The notes below the pieces were generated by a model. It was not told where the DNA came from. It did not search any database and saw nothing but the letters and a program-made list of their open reading frames with translations. Positions 33,978 through 42,892 of a stretch of DNA of 55,255 nt are shown here, one piece after another. The position numbers and the translations under genes were made by a program. Location: contig CAIMAQ010000016.1 of NCBI GenBank assembly GCA_903839035.1, forward strand, positions 1-55,255, in the 5' to 3' direction. This stretch comes from an uncultured Opitutia bacterium. GTDB lineage: Bacteria > Verrucomicrobiota > Verrucomicrobiia > Opitutales > Opitutaceae. Each line of letters begins with the position of its first letter. Within the stretch, counting starts at the first letter, position 1.

Positions 33978-35905
33978 GGCTGGGCGGGGACGGCGGATTC
34001 CTGGCGGGCGTTGTGGATGAAATCGAGGAAGAGACGCTCCGCGCCATGGGCGATTTCCAGCTGTTGGCTGCCGCGGGTCGCGTGGCCGAACGGGCTTTCG
34101 AACAGCGGCCAGTTGGCAAAGTCCACGGCCTGTCCGTTGACCGTGGGCGTCGCGCCGTAACGGGCATGGATCACCGTGCCGTCGAGCGAGGTGAACGTGG
34201 CCTCCGGTTGCGCGGCCGTGGTGAAAGTCAGCGGCAGCGCGCGTACTGCGGTCTTGAAGGCCTCGTAGCTGGCAAAGGCGCGGGCCGGCGCGACCTGCAC
34301 GACATAGCCGTTCTTCAGCGCCGGGCTCACATAACAGCGGTGGCCGGTGCCCCACTTCGCGAAGTCCGTGCTGATGAATCCCCCGGCGCCGTGCGCCAGC
34401 AGGCCGGTCCAGTCATTGGGTTTCCATTCCCCGGCGGCAAACGGCCGGTAGGCGATGTAGGCGGGACCACCCTGGGCAAAAATCCAGCCCGAGGCATCCT
34501 CCTCGGTGTGCGTGAGGTCGCGGGAAAAAAACATCGTCACCAGCGGGAAGCGCGTGCCCGGCGGAATATCATAGAGGGCGATGAGAGCCGGGCCGTGCTG
34601 GTACACCTGCTCGAACGGCGAGCCGCTCGGGAGTTTGTCCGGCGTGTCGTAGTCGGCCTTGGACCGCGCGATCAGATTGGTGATGGTATCCCAGTCACCG
34701 CCGAAGAACATCGTCCCCTCCAGCGGCGACGAGTAGGGCTGCACCCCGAAGAACGTATTGGCCGCCTGCGCCGCAGGCCGGTCGGTGCGCCAGAGCAGGT
34801 TCCAAGTCTGCTGCTGGATCGGCTGGAGCAGGCCGCCCTGCGTGGAGCCCAGGATGAAATCCTGGTCCACATAGCTGTATTTGTAGACCGGGATCGTCCG
34901 CTTGTCCCCGATCACAAAGGATTCCGGTCCGGCGTTGCGGAGCCGCCAGCGGGTGCGCTTGAGCTCGCGCTCGACATAGGGCTGGGCCCGGTCGCGGGCA
35001 ATGCGCTCCAGGATCGGCGGCGGCGTGTAGCCGCTCAGGGCCAGGATCTGCACCGTGCCGTTCGGCTGGCGTTCCCCAAAGCCAAAGAGCAGCCAGCCGA
35101 GCGCCAGGGAGGGCGTCAGCCCGGGCGCGACGATCTGCCGCGGGTAAACCCGGCTGTGCGCCCCGCCATAATAACCGTCGAGCGTCTCCACCGCGTAATC
35201 ATAGAAGATGTAGTCGAGCAGCAGGTGCGCCCGCTGGCGAAACGCCGCGTCCTGCGCCCAGCCGGACAGCAGGGCGAGACCGGTCGCGTACTCCTCGATG
35301 TAATTGGGTGAATCGTATTCCCCCTGGCCGAAGGACGTCGTCACTTCCATCCAGTGCTCGAGATAGCTGCGGGCCTCGGCCATGTTTTCCGCGGAGGATT
35401 TGCCGTTGAACCATTTCTCCGGCCCGGCGCCGGGATAGGTCTGGGCCGCCAGGTAAAGGGACGAATAGTAAAGGACCCAGTGGTTCTCCGTGTCGCCCCG
35501 GCTCGGCCAGTAGGTCCGCCAGAGCTCCGCGATGCGGGCCCGGCTCGGGGCGTCCAGGCCTTGGTCGCCCGCCATCATGAGCGTGACCATGGGAAACATC
35601 CAAAACATGTTTCCATCGGCTTTCACGGCCAGGATCTTCGTCAGGCGCGCCAGGGCCGCCTCCCGCTTTTCGCCGCGTTGCAGGCAGGCGGCGACATCAT
35701 AGTGGCCCCCCTTGGTCGGATCCGCGGGGTCGAGGGCGGCGATCGAGCTGGCAATGACGCTCTGCTGGCGCTCCTCAAAGCGCCGGGCAATATCAGCGTC
35801 CGACAGCGAAACCCCCTTTTCCCCCTCCCGGGCCAACAAGGCGCCGACGGACAGCATCAGGACCAAAACCATGATGCAGGGCCTCTTTACCTTTGTGGGG
35901 ATCAT
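33974..35905 (-). CDS. Exported (alpha/alpha)-toroid-like protein, paralog B
   Basis: A 643-residue protein. A TTG at 35923 extends the frame, but the ATG at 35905 gives MIPTKVKRPCIMVLVLMLSV, a good leader. It shares with paralog A: RGDTENHWVLYYSSLYL (about 136-152), KSSAENMAEARSYLEHWM, YIEEYATGLALLSGWA, ELKRTRWRLRNA, and the C-terminal GWIFAQGGPAYIAYRP. The segment GGAHSRVYPRQ, with a possible catalytic His/Tyr, differs from paralog A. First gene of the operon that continues with propeller B, GH78, PmoA and the PLP enzyme. I infer a periplasmic lyase- or hydrolase-like enzyme acting on a rhamnose-containing polymer. Confidence 0.7.
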   Translation of the reverse strand: MIPTKVKRPCIMVLVLMLSVGALLAREGEKGVSLSDADIARRFEERQQSVIASSIAALDPADPTKGGHYDVAACLQRGEKREAALARLTKILAVKADGNMFWMFPMVTLMMAGDQGLDAPSRARIAELWRTYWPSRGDTENHWVLYYSSLYLAAQTYPGAGPEKWFNGKSSAENMAEARSYLEHWMEVTTSFGQGEYDSPNYIEEYATGLALLSGWAQDAAFRQRAHLLLDYIFYDYAVETLDGYYGGAHSRVYPRQIVAPGLTPSLALGWLLFGFGERQPNGTVQILALSGYTPPPILERIARDRAQPYVERELKRTRWRLRNAGPESFVIGDKRTIPVYKYSYVDQDFILGSTQGGLLQPIQQQTWNLLWRTDRPAAQAANTFFGVQPYSSPLEGTMFFGGDWDTITNLIARSKADYDTPDKLPSGSPFEQVYQHGPALIALYDIPPGTRFPLVTMFFSRDLTHTEEDASGWIFAQGGPAYIAYRPFAAGEWKPNDWTGLLAHGAGGFISTDFAKWGTGHRCYVSPALKNGYVVQVAPARAFASYEAFKTAVRALPLTFTTAAQPEATFTSLDGTVIHARYGATPTVNGQAVDFANWPLFESPFGHATRGSQQLEIAHGAERLFLDFIHNARQESAVPAQP

Positions 35906-35994
35906 ATAATGAGATTGTCTCAAGTAAGAGAGCGTTCAGCATGAATCCGCTCTATTCAGCATTTCAACCAGCATTTTCCCTGAAATTTCAATTT

Positions 35995-36861
35995 ATGCCC
36001 CGCTCCAAAAAACACCCCTCCCCCCGCCTCGTCCAATGCGCGACCGCCTGGTCGATGATCGCCTATCCCACCGCCAAGCGCGAGTGGTCGCTCGAGCGCA
36101 AAATGAAGGAAATCAAGGCCGCCGGTTTTGACGGCGTCGCCGCCTGGGCGAACGCCGAGGTCAAGGCCCTCGCGGACAAATACCGCCTGAAAATCATGGG
36201 TGGCTTCGACGGCTCCAGCGTGACGAAGGCCCGGAAGCAGATCATCGAGCAGCGCGACAACGGCACACGCTACATGAATGTGCAGCTGCTGGACCACGAC
36301 ACGCCCCCCGCCGTCGCCGCCAAGCTGGCGGTGAAACTCATCGCGCTCTCCGACGAACTCGGCGTCAACGTCCACATCGAGACCCACCGAGACACCGCCA
36401 CGGAAACCCCGGAGAAATACGACGAGATCCAGAAGCTTTTTCAGAGGGCCACGGGCCGCCTGATGCCCACGACCTGGGACCACTCGCACTTCGCGGTTTC
36501 CAAGCACCTGCTGCCCGCCGTTTATTCGAAACGCCTGCTGGCCTGGCCCAAGCTGATCCAGCACTCCCACCTCTTCCACCTGCGGCCGTTCAACAGCCAG
36601 CACTGCCAGATCCCGGTGACCAATGGCAAAGGCAAGCTCACCCCCGAGTTCAAGGACTACCTGGCCTTCGTCGAGGACCTCTTCACCCTCTGGCTGCAGG
36701 GCCCGGAACCCCGCGGCGAACTCTATGTTTGCCCCGAACTCGGCATGAGCCACGGCTACCACGTCAGCACCGAGCCGCATGCCTGGCCGGACGCCATCCG
36801 CGCCCGCAAGGAATACGCCGGCGCCTGGCGGCGGGCCCTGGTCCGCGCCAAGAAGAAGTAA
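35995..36861 (+). CDS. Sugar phosphate isomerase/epimerase-type TIM barrel
   Basis: A 288-residue protein from the ATG at 35995 (MPRSKKHPSPRLVQCATAW). An in-frame ATG at 35941 would add 18 residues, but that part looks like regulatory DNA with TGAAATTTCA (35981-35990) just before 35995. The fold is xylose-isomerase-like: MKEIKAAGFDGVAAW, VNVHIETHRDTATETP with a metal-type Glu/His, and MPTTWDHSHFAVSKHL with Asp and His. Family members isomerise or epimerise sugars and inositols. It is divergent from the toroid-B operon and upstream of the LacI gene, which may control it. Confidence 0.78.
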   Translation: MPRSKKHPSPRLVQCATAWSMIAYPTAKREWSLERKMKEIKAAGFDGVAAWANAEVKALADKYRLKIMGGFDGSSVTKARKQIIEQRDNGTRYMNVQLLDHDTPPAVAAKLAVKLIALSDELGVNVHIETHRDTATETPEKYDEIQKLFQRATGRLMPTTWDHSHFAVSKHLLPAVYSKRLLAWPKLIQHSHLFHLRPFNSQHCQIPVTNGKGKLTPEFKDYLAFVEDLFTLWLQGPEPRGELYVCPELGMSHGYHVSTEPHAWPDAIRARKEYAGAWRRALVRAKKK

Positions 36862-36862
36862 T

Positions 36863-36953
36863 TTTCAGGCGGGTTCCATGGGATTCAGGCGGGGCCCGGC
36901 CAGCCTGAATACCCTTGACGGGGCGTCATGATTTTCAGAATTTTTTTCTGAAA
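36863..36953. promoter_or_regulatory. Phased TTCAGG motifs and promoter of the LacI gene
   Basis: TTCAGG(CGGG) stands at 36864 and 36884, and its complement CCTGAA at 36904, exactly 20 bp apart. ATTCAGGC (36883-36890) can also pair with GCCTGAAT (36903-36910) as a hairpin behind the isomerase gene. Downstream, TTTCAG (36933-36938) and CTGAAA (36948-36953) form an inverted repeat. It overlaps a possible promoter (TTGACG at 36915-36920, CAGAAT at 36936-36941, 15-nt spacing). It may be an autoregulatory site. Confidence 0.45.
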
Positions 36954-36975
36954 CTTTCACGGCGTACCCCCTGCC

Positions 36976-38016
36976 ATGCTCATTGCCGATATTGCCCTCC
37001 GGGCCAAGGTCTCCCCTGCCACGGTCTCCCGCGTAATTAATCAGCCGCACCTCGTCGCACCTGACCGGCTCGCCCGCGTCCAGGCGGTCATGACGGCGGT
37101 CAATTACGTCCCCACCCCCCTACATCGCCGCCGCGGTCCCAAGTCCCGGCTGGCCGCCCCCAAGAAGATCGCCGTGTGGTTCGTCGGCGCGAGAAAGACC
37201 TCCAGCCTCAATTGGTTTCAGGATCAATTGCTTCAGGTTCAGCCTTCTAACGAACGTCAGCGCATTGAGTTAAGCGTTATATTTACCGACACTCCGGATG
37301 ATTTTCCCCGCGCGCTCGCCGAGCGCCAGGTGGATGGCGTCATCATTCAGGGCATGGAGCCCGCAGCCTCAAGCATGCAAAAACTGGCGGGTCTGCCTCA
37401 CGTTTGGTTCATGACCCGGCGCACCGCTGCGTACCCCGGCGATTATGTCGAGCCGGACAACGAGCTCAACGGCCGCCTTGCCGCCGATTACCTGCACAGC
37501 CGCGGTCACAAGACACTGGCGGTCATCTCGACGGATCCGGCCTACAGTGCCGTGGCCTGGCGCGTGAAATCATTTGGGGAACGGGCCAAGGAACTTGGCC
37601 TCACCGTCCACAACATTCTCGGAAAAGCCCGGCCAGGAGTGAGTTACCTAGAAATTGCCCCGCTGCATGAGGAGAGTGACTGGCTCGTGCGCCGCATGAT
37701 GCAGACTTCTCCCCGCCCCACCGGCCTGTACATGCCCGTCGATCATTTTTGCGGCTCCCTTTTCCGTTCCATGCGCCAGGCCGGACTGAAGTCCGAGCGG
37801 GATTTCGAGGCCGTGCTTGGGAACTACAATCCCGTCATTTACCACAATCTCGACCACCTGCCCGCCGCGTTGAACATCAACCTGCCGACTTTGGTGCGAA
37901 AAGTCGTCGATCACCTCGTCTGGCGCATCGAGAACCCGACCGCGATTGGCCGGGTCGGCGTCACCATTGCACCCACCATGGTGGCCATGTCCCAGTCCAA
38001 GCCGTTGATTGCCTGA
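36976..38016 (+). CDS. LacI family transcriptional regulator
   Basis: A 346-residue regulator from the ATG at 36976. The helix-turn-helix is at the extreme N-terminus (IADIALRAKVSPATVSRVIN), followed by the hinge region RVQAVMTAVNYVPTPLHRRR and a periplasmic-binding-protein-like ligand domain (VDGVIIQGMEP, then YVEPDNELNGRLAADYLHSRGHKTLAVIS). The hinge lacks the usual AR(S/G)L, which may affect how it opens the operator. It is adjacent to the TonB receptor, whose upstream region has a CG-centred palindrome typical of LacI operators (38181-38192). Local base composition around 37200-37300 is more A/T-rich than neighbours. Ligand unknown, probably a sugar. Confidence 0.93.
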   Translation: MLIADIALRAKVSPATVSRVINQPHLVAPDRLARVQAVMTAVNYVPTPLHRRRGPKSRLAAPKKIAVWFVGARKTSSLNWFQDQLLQVQPSNERQRIELSVIFTDTPDDFPRALAERQVDGVIIQGMEPAASSMQKLAGLPHVWFMTRRTAAYPGDYVEPDNELNGRLAADYLHSRGHKTLAVISTDPAYSAVAWRVKSFGERAKELGLTVHNILGKARPGVSYLEIAPLHEESDWLVRRMMQTSPRPTGLYMPVDHFCGSLFRSMRQAGLKSERDFEAVLGNYNPVIYHNLDHLPAALNINLPTLVRKVVDHLVWRIENPTAIGRVGVTIAPTMVAMSQSKPLIA

Positions 38017-38180
38017 AAAATCATAAAAGTCGCGCTTGCTAATGTCCGGGGGTTTTCATGCTCTTTACGTCGTTTTCACCGGTATCCACCCCACATGATC
38101 GGTTCCCACCCCACGCTGACATTCATTCCACCGACGCTGGACTGATGTCACCCAACTGATCCCCCCACTTTCCCGACTTT

Positions 38181-38192
38181 TGAACCGGTTCA
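38181..38192. promoter_or_regulatory. Candidate LacI-type operator upstream of the TonB receptor
   Basis: TGAACCGGTTCA is a perfect 12-bp palindrome with the central CG pair usual in LacI-family operators. It is 44 bp upstream of the receptor start and 165 bp after the LacI gene. The remaining spacer (38017-38236) is A/C-rich without a clear promoter. Confidence 0.55.
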
Positions 38193-38236
38193 CACCGGGT
38201 CAAAACCGGAAACTACAAACCACCCCCATACAACGA

Positions 38237-41200
38237 ATGAACTCAGTACCCAGCTACCAAATGCACAGGGCCAGCAAATACCTGGTCTCCTGTTTGGCTG
38301 CATTGGTCGCAGTTTCGGCTCCTAATTTGCGAGCCCAAGCTGCTACCACGACCAAGACCACCACGACGACCACGGCCGCTCCCCTCGCTACAGACGAAGG
38401 TGTGACGACCCTGTCGAAGTTCACGGTCAACTCCGACAAAGACAACGGCTACCTGAAGACCAACTCCGCCACGGCCACCCGTATCGGCATGGAAGTTCAG
38501 CGTACGCCCCTCGCGATCGAAATTAAGTCGGCCGAGTTCCTCGCGGACACGAACACGCAGTCCCTCACGGACATCCTGCGCTACACGTCCTCCGGTTCCG
38601 GTGACAATTCGTTCTCGTCGGCCCGCCCGGCCAACGGCGCCACGCCCGTGGGTACCTTCACGATGCGCGGTTTCCAAGTTAACACGTACCTGCGCAACGG
38701 CGTGAAGCGTTATACCGCCTTCACCCTCGATAGCACGGAGCGTGTTGAAATCGTCAAGGGCCCCGCGGCCCTCTTCTTCGGCAACGGCGCCCCCGGCGGT
38801 GTTATCAATTACATCACCAAGCAGCCCGTGTTCGCCAAGATCCCGACGACCCTGTCCTACATCACGGGCACGGACCATAAGCACAAATACGTCATCGATC
38901 ACAACACGATGTTCTCGTCCAAGGCTGCCATGCGCATCATTGTGGCCGATGAAAACAGCGGTGGTCAGCGCAAGTTCGAATACACCAAGATGGACATGTT
39001 GCTCGGGTCCCTCGCGATCGTACCGTTCGAGAGCGGCAAGCTCCGCATCACGACCGAGGCGGAATACCAGAACCTGAAGTACAACAACACCCGTTCGACG
39101 GAGTGGTTCTACCCGCAGGCCTGGTTTGATGCCTACGCCAACACCGTGGCCAATCCGTCCGCCGCCTCCTTGGTGGCCCTCGAGTTGGGTGCGCAAGGCA
39201 ACGGCGTCAACTTCGGTGTGAACGCCCTCGGCAGCGCCGGCGCGGCCACCCAGATGGCTGCCCGTTACAACATCATCGGTGGTTACGGCAACTGGGGTAA
39301 CGACAATCGCGTCGCTTCCAACAACTACACCCTGCCCAATTACACCAAGGTCGAGCGTGGCGCCTATTACTTGGATGCCAACGGCAACAAGATCCACGAC
39401 ACCGGCTTCAACTGGGATGCGCGCGGCGCCATGCAAAAGGACGCTGTGAACACCGTCGACATCACCGTCGAAATGTCACCGTTTGACTGGGTTGACGGCC
39501 GTTACGTTGTCACCAGCGACAACAACCGCTATGACTCGATTGAAGGCGGTTATTCGCCCTATGCTGACGGTCGCACGTTCAGCTCCTTCGGCGGCGTCGG
39601 CGGTAACAGCTCCGGCTACTACCTCCGTTCCTGGGACCACCAGTTCGACATGATCCTCAAGAAGGACTTCTGGGGCATCAAGAACAAGCTGCTCATCGGC
39701 GGCACCTTCCGCGAGGCCATGCAGCAGTACAACGCGCAGGCGTTCACGTACTACGGCCAGATCCCCGGCGCCAGCAACGGTGTCGCGAATCCCGGCGGTA
39801 TCTACACCGGCGGCTCGAACACCCTGGGCAATCAGCCCCACGTGCCGGTCAACCAAGTTGTGCGTGACCGCTTCGGCGCCATCAAGACCCTTCCCACGAT
39901 CTTCTTGAACTGGGATCCGGGTTATGAAGTTCAGCCGGACATCAAGCCCCTGTTCGTCATCGACCGTAACGAGCTCGACGGTTACTACTACCAAGAGCAG
40001 GCCGGTTATGTGAACTACCAGGGCCAGCTGCTCGATGACCGCCTGACGGTCCTCGCCGGCGTCCGCCGCGAAATGCACCGGGACAGCGGCCAGTACCTCA
40101 CGGACAACTTCCCGTGGGTTTCGCCCCCGCCGTCCGCCTACTACGATACGACGACCTACCTGCCGAGCTACTACGGCTATGATCCGGCGTACTCCGCCGA
40201 CTTCGGTGGTAATCACTCCCGTATCGCCGGCACCGCTTGGATGGTCGGTCTCTCGTACCAGGTGAAGAAAGACATCAACGTCTACATCTCCACGAGCAAG
40301 ATCTACAACCGCAACGGTGCGACGAACGCGGGCGGCTTCTCCCCGCTGTCGCCCCCGCAGTGGTTCGCCGCGGCGCAGGCCTACCTTGGCTCGCTCCCCG
40401 GTGGCAACGCCGCGAATCCGTTCGTCTACCGCGGCGCGACGCTCACCAGCGTGTCTGACCTGATCAACGCGCTGCACGCCAGCGGCGCTGACGTCCTGAT
40501 CAAGCCCGAGACGGGTCGTAACACCGAAATCGGTGTCAAGACCTCCCTCTGGGATGACAAGCTCGTCGGCACCCTGTCGTTCTTCCACATGTACCGCGTC
40601 AACCGCCGCGTGGACGATGGTACCGCCAACAACAACGAACCGCTCGATTTCGCGAACAACTACCAGTACTTCGGTGCTCCTGGTGCGTTTGTGAATCCGA
40701 CCGGCTTCAACTTCTCCGGCGCTCGCCTGCTCCGCTGGCGCACCGTTGGTCAGAAGGACGTGGTTGAGGGTGGTGACTTCGAAGTCACTTGGTCCCCGAT
40801 CAAGAACTTCCAGTCCGTCGTTAATGGCGCCTGGCTGTGGACCGCGAAGACGGACAATGCCCCGACGGTCAACAAGCCCGGTTCCGCTGCTTACGCGGCG
40901 TACAACCTCAGCACGGTTGCCGGCAACAACGCGAAGGTCGCCTCGGACATCTACTACGGCGCCCGTCTCGAGAACGTTCCGGAATTCCGCCTGAACACGT
41001 TCAGCAAGTACACCATCACCGACGGTCTCTTCCACGGCCTCTCCCTGGCCCTGGGTACCCGTTACTCGTCCAAGATGGTTATCTCGCGTGACGTGACGTG
41101 GAATCCGCTCGGTGGCGGCTTCCAGTCCGGCAACTACTTCGTGTTCGACGCGAACGTTGCCTACCCCTGGGAACTCATGGGCTACAAGCTCACCTCCACC

Positions 41201-41299
41201 ATCAGCGTGCAGAACTTGACCGACAAGCTGTACTTCGAAGGTGGCGTTGTGGCCTCCCCTGGTCGCCAGGTGTTCATCACGAACAAGCTTAGCTTCTAA
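38237..41299 (+). CDS. TonB-dependent outer-membrane receptor
   Basis: A 1020-residue receptor. The ATG at 38237 (MNSVPSYQMHRASKYLVSCL) gives a signal peptide ending near NLRAQA; a second ATG at 38261 would also fit. A Thr-rich linker (TTTKTTTTTTAA) precedes the plug domain: TRIGMEVQRTPLAIEIKSAEFL, then DSTERVEIVKGPAALFFGNG and APGGVINYITKQP. The C-terminal 22-strand barrel ends in the usual aromatic residue (VFITNKLSF). The Thr/Ala linker and plug style are typical of Opitutaceae receptors. It uses more T-ending codons (GGT, CGT, GTT) than its neighbours, suggesting strong expression. Probably imports an oligosaccharide under control of the adjacent LacI. No SusD partner is present. Confidence 0.93.
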   Translation: MNSVPSYQMHRASKYLVSCLAALVAVSAPNLRAQAATTTKTTTTTTAAPLATDEGVTTLSKFTVNSDKDNGYLKTNSATATRIGMEVQRTPLAIEIKSAEFLADTNTQSLTDILRYTSSGSGDNSFSSARPANGATPVGTFTMRGFQVNTYLRNGVKRYTAFTLDSTERVEIVKGPAALFFGNGAPGGVINYITKQPVFAKIPTTLSYITGTDHKHKYVIDHNTMFSSKAAMRIIVADENSGGQRKFEYTKMDMLLGSLAIVPFESGKLRITTEAEYQNLKYNNTRSTEWFYPQAWFDAYANTVANPSAASLVALELGAQGNGVNFGVNALGSAGAATQMAARYNIIGGYGNWGNDNRVASNNYTLPNYTKVERGAYYLDANGNKIHDTGFNWDARGAMQKDAVNTVDITVEMSPFDWVDGRYVVTSDNNRYDSIEGGYSPYADGRTFSSFGGVGGNSSGYYLRSWDHQFDMILKKDFWGIKNKLLIGGTFREAMQQYNAQAFTYYGQIPGASNGVANPGGIYTGGSNTLGNQPHVPVNQVVRDRFGAIKTLPTIFLNWDPGYEVQPDIKPLFVIDRNELDGYYYQEQAGYVNYQGQLLDDRLTVLAGVRREMHRDSGQYLTDNFPWVSPPPSAYYDTTTYLPSYYGYDPAYSADFGGNHSRIAGTAWMVGLSYQVKKDINVYISTSKIYNRNGATNAGGFSPLSPPQWFAAAQAYLGSLPGGNAANPFVYRGATLTSVSDLINALHASGADVLIKPETGRNTEIGVKTSLWDDKLVGTLSFFHMYRVNRRVDDGTANNNEPLDFANNYQYFGAPGAFVNPTGFNFSGARLLRWRTVGQKDVVEGGDFEVTWSPIKNFQSVVNGAWLWTAKTDNAPTVNKPGSAAYAAYNLSTVAGNNAKVASDIYYGARLENVPEFRLNTFSKYTITDGLFHGLSLALGTRYSSKMVISRDVTWNPLGGGFQSGNYFVFDANVAYPWELMGYKLTSTISVQNLTDKLYFEGGVVASPGRQVFITNKLSF

Positions 41300-41327
41300 G
41301 CTGGCAGCTTAACTGTCGCCTTACTTC

Positions 41328-41365
41328 AAAGGGCGGAGACGAAAGTCTCCGCCCTTTTTCTTTTT
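41328..41365 (+). terminator. Rho-independent terminator after the TonB receptor
   Basis: AAAGGGCGGAGAC (41328-41340), loop GAAA, then GTCTCCGCCCTTT (41345-41357) make a perfect 13-bp stem followed by TTCTTTTT. The GAAA tetraloop and T tract make it the clearest intrinsic terminator in the window, 28 bp after the receptor stop. Confidence 0.92.
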
Positions 41366-41452
41366 GCCGATTGGACGGGCCTGGCGCCAAATGGAGGGAA
41401 TGCGCTGTCCCGACTGGCCGGCCCGTTTCCCTTCTCGCGCGTATCACCTTTC

Positions 41453-41938
41453 GTGCAACCTCCTTCCCCTCCGTCTTTCTGGCAGCGACGACTCATCCGG
41501 CCCGTCCGGTCCCTGCTCACCCATGGCGTTACCCCGGATAAGATCGCCCTCACTTTCGCCGTGGGCACGGCCTGCTCGCTGCTGCCTTTCCTCGGCTTCA
41601 CGTCACTGCTGAACCTCGGGGTCGGTCTCTGGCTGCGTCTCAACCAGCCCATCCTGCAGACGCTGAACCAGCTGCTGGGCCCCTTGCAGCTCGGGCTCAT
41701 CCTGGTCTACGTGCGGATCGGCGAAAAAATCTGGGGCTCACCCCCCATGCCGCTCTCGGTCCCCACGCTCATCCATTCCTTCCGGGACAGCCCCGCGGCG
41801 TTTCTCCAGCGGTTTGGCTGGACCGGCGTCCACGCCGCCACTGCGTGGCTGATCAGCGTGCCGATCATTGTCGGCAGCCTTTATTATTCCCTGCGCCCCA
41901 TGATGCGGAAATTTTCCCGGCAGCCGGCCACCGGCTGA
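41453..41938 (+). CDS. DUF2062 family membrane protein
   Basis: A 161-residue protein starting at a GTG (41453; MQPPSPPSFWQRRLIRPV). The DUF2062 pattern is evident: LLTHGVTPDKIALTFAVGTA, LLPFLGFTSLLNLGVGLWLR, LNQPILQTLNQLLGPLQLGL, then a hydrophobic C-terminal helix (TAWLISVPIIVGSLYYSL) ending in basic residues. Three membrane segments, inner membrane. Function unknown in the family. It stands alone between the receptor terminator and prpB. Confidence 0.82.
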   Translation: MQPPSPPSFWQRRLIRPVRSLLTHGVTPDKIALTFAVGTACSLLPFLGFTSLLNLGVGLWLRLNQPILQTLNQLLGPLQLGLILVYVRIGEKIWGSPPMPLSVPTLIHSFRDSPAAFLQRFGWTGVHAATAWLISVPIIVGSLYYSLRPMMRKFSRQPATG

Positions 41939-42048
41939 TTTCCCCGTCGGTTCCGCCCGTCCGCCTCGTTTCGGCCCGGCACTCGACACTGCCCGCCATT
42001 CCCGCCAGCTTGTTTTCCTCGTCCCCCGGACAGTCCTTTCCTTTCAGC

Positions 42049-42879
42049 ATGAATCCCGGCTTACAGTTCCGTGAAGCGCTCAAGGCGGAAAAACCCCTGC
42101 AGATCGCCGGCGTGATCAACGCCTATGCCGCGCTGCTCGCCCAGCGGGCCGGCTTCCGCGCCCTCTACCTTTCCGGTGCCGGCGTCGCCAATCATTCCTG
42201 CGGTCTGCCCGATATCGGTGAAACCGACCTCACGGACGTCCTGCCTGACGTCCACCGGATTGTCCGCAGCGGGAACCTTCCCCTGCTCGTGGACATCGAC
42301 ACCGGCTGGGGGGATCCCGGCGCCGCCGTGCATGCAATGTCCGGTGCTGGCGCCGCGGGGGTTCACCTCGAGGATCAGGTCCCGGCCAAGCTCTGCGGGC
42401 ATCTGCCCGGCAAACAACTCGTTCCCACCGCCGAAATGGTCGCGCGCGTGCAGGCCGCAGTGAAGGGCCGGTCGAACCCGGACTTCGTCATCATGGCCCG
42501 GACCGACGCGGCCGCGGTCGAGGGCCTGCCCGCCGCGATCGCCCGCGCCCAAGCTTACGTCTTGGCCGGCGCCGACATGATTTTTGCCGAGGCCCTCACC
42601 ACGCTCGAGGACTACCGCCAATTTGCGGCCGCGCTAAAAGTCCCCGTGCTCGCCAATCTCACCGAGTTTGGTCGGACCCCCCTGTTCACCCTCGACGAGC
42701 TGCGCCCGACCGGCATCGCCATGGCCCTCTATCCGCTTTCCGCCTCGCGCGCCGCGGCGGCCGCATCGCTGGAGGTTTTCCAGGCGATCCGGAAGGACGG
42801 CACGCAAAAAACCGTGGTCGGAAAGATGCAGTCCCGCGCCGACCTCTACGATATCCTCGGTTACAAGCCGAAGGGGTAA
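42049..42879 (+). CDS. prpB: Methylisocitrate lyase PrpB
   Basis: A 276-residue enzyme from the ATG at 42049 ([20 protein letters not shown]); the frame upstream to 41845 overlaps the DUF2062 gene and is not used. It carries the PrpB motifs [30 protein letters not shown], and the catalytic loop [21 protein letters not shown] with the essential Cys. It splits 2-methylisocitrate into pyruvate and succinate, the last step of the methylcitrate cycle for propionyl-CoA. First gene of prpB-prpC-prpD; prpC starts 13 bp downstream. No PrpR-type activator lies nearby. Confidence 0.93.
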   Translation: MNPGLQFREALKAEKPLQIAGVINAYAALLAQRAGFRALYLSGAGVANHSCGLPDIGETDLTDVLPDVHRIVRSGNLPLLVDIDTGWGDPGAAVHAMSGAGAAGVHLEDQVPAKLCGHLPGKQLVPTAEMVARVQAAVKGRSNPDFVIMARTDAAAVEGLPAAIARAQAYVLAGADMIFAEALTTLEDYRQFAAALKVPVLANLTEFGRTPLFTLDELRPTGIAMALYPLSASRAAAAASLEVFQAIRKDGTQKTVVGKMQSRADLYDILGYKPKG

Positions 42880-42892
42880 CCCAAGTTGCACC

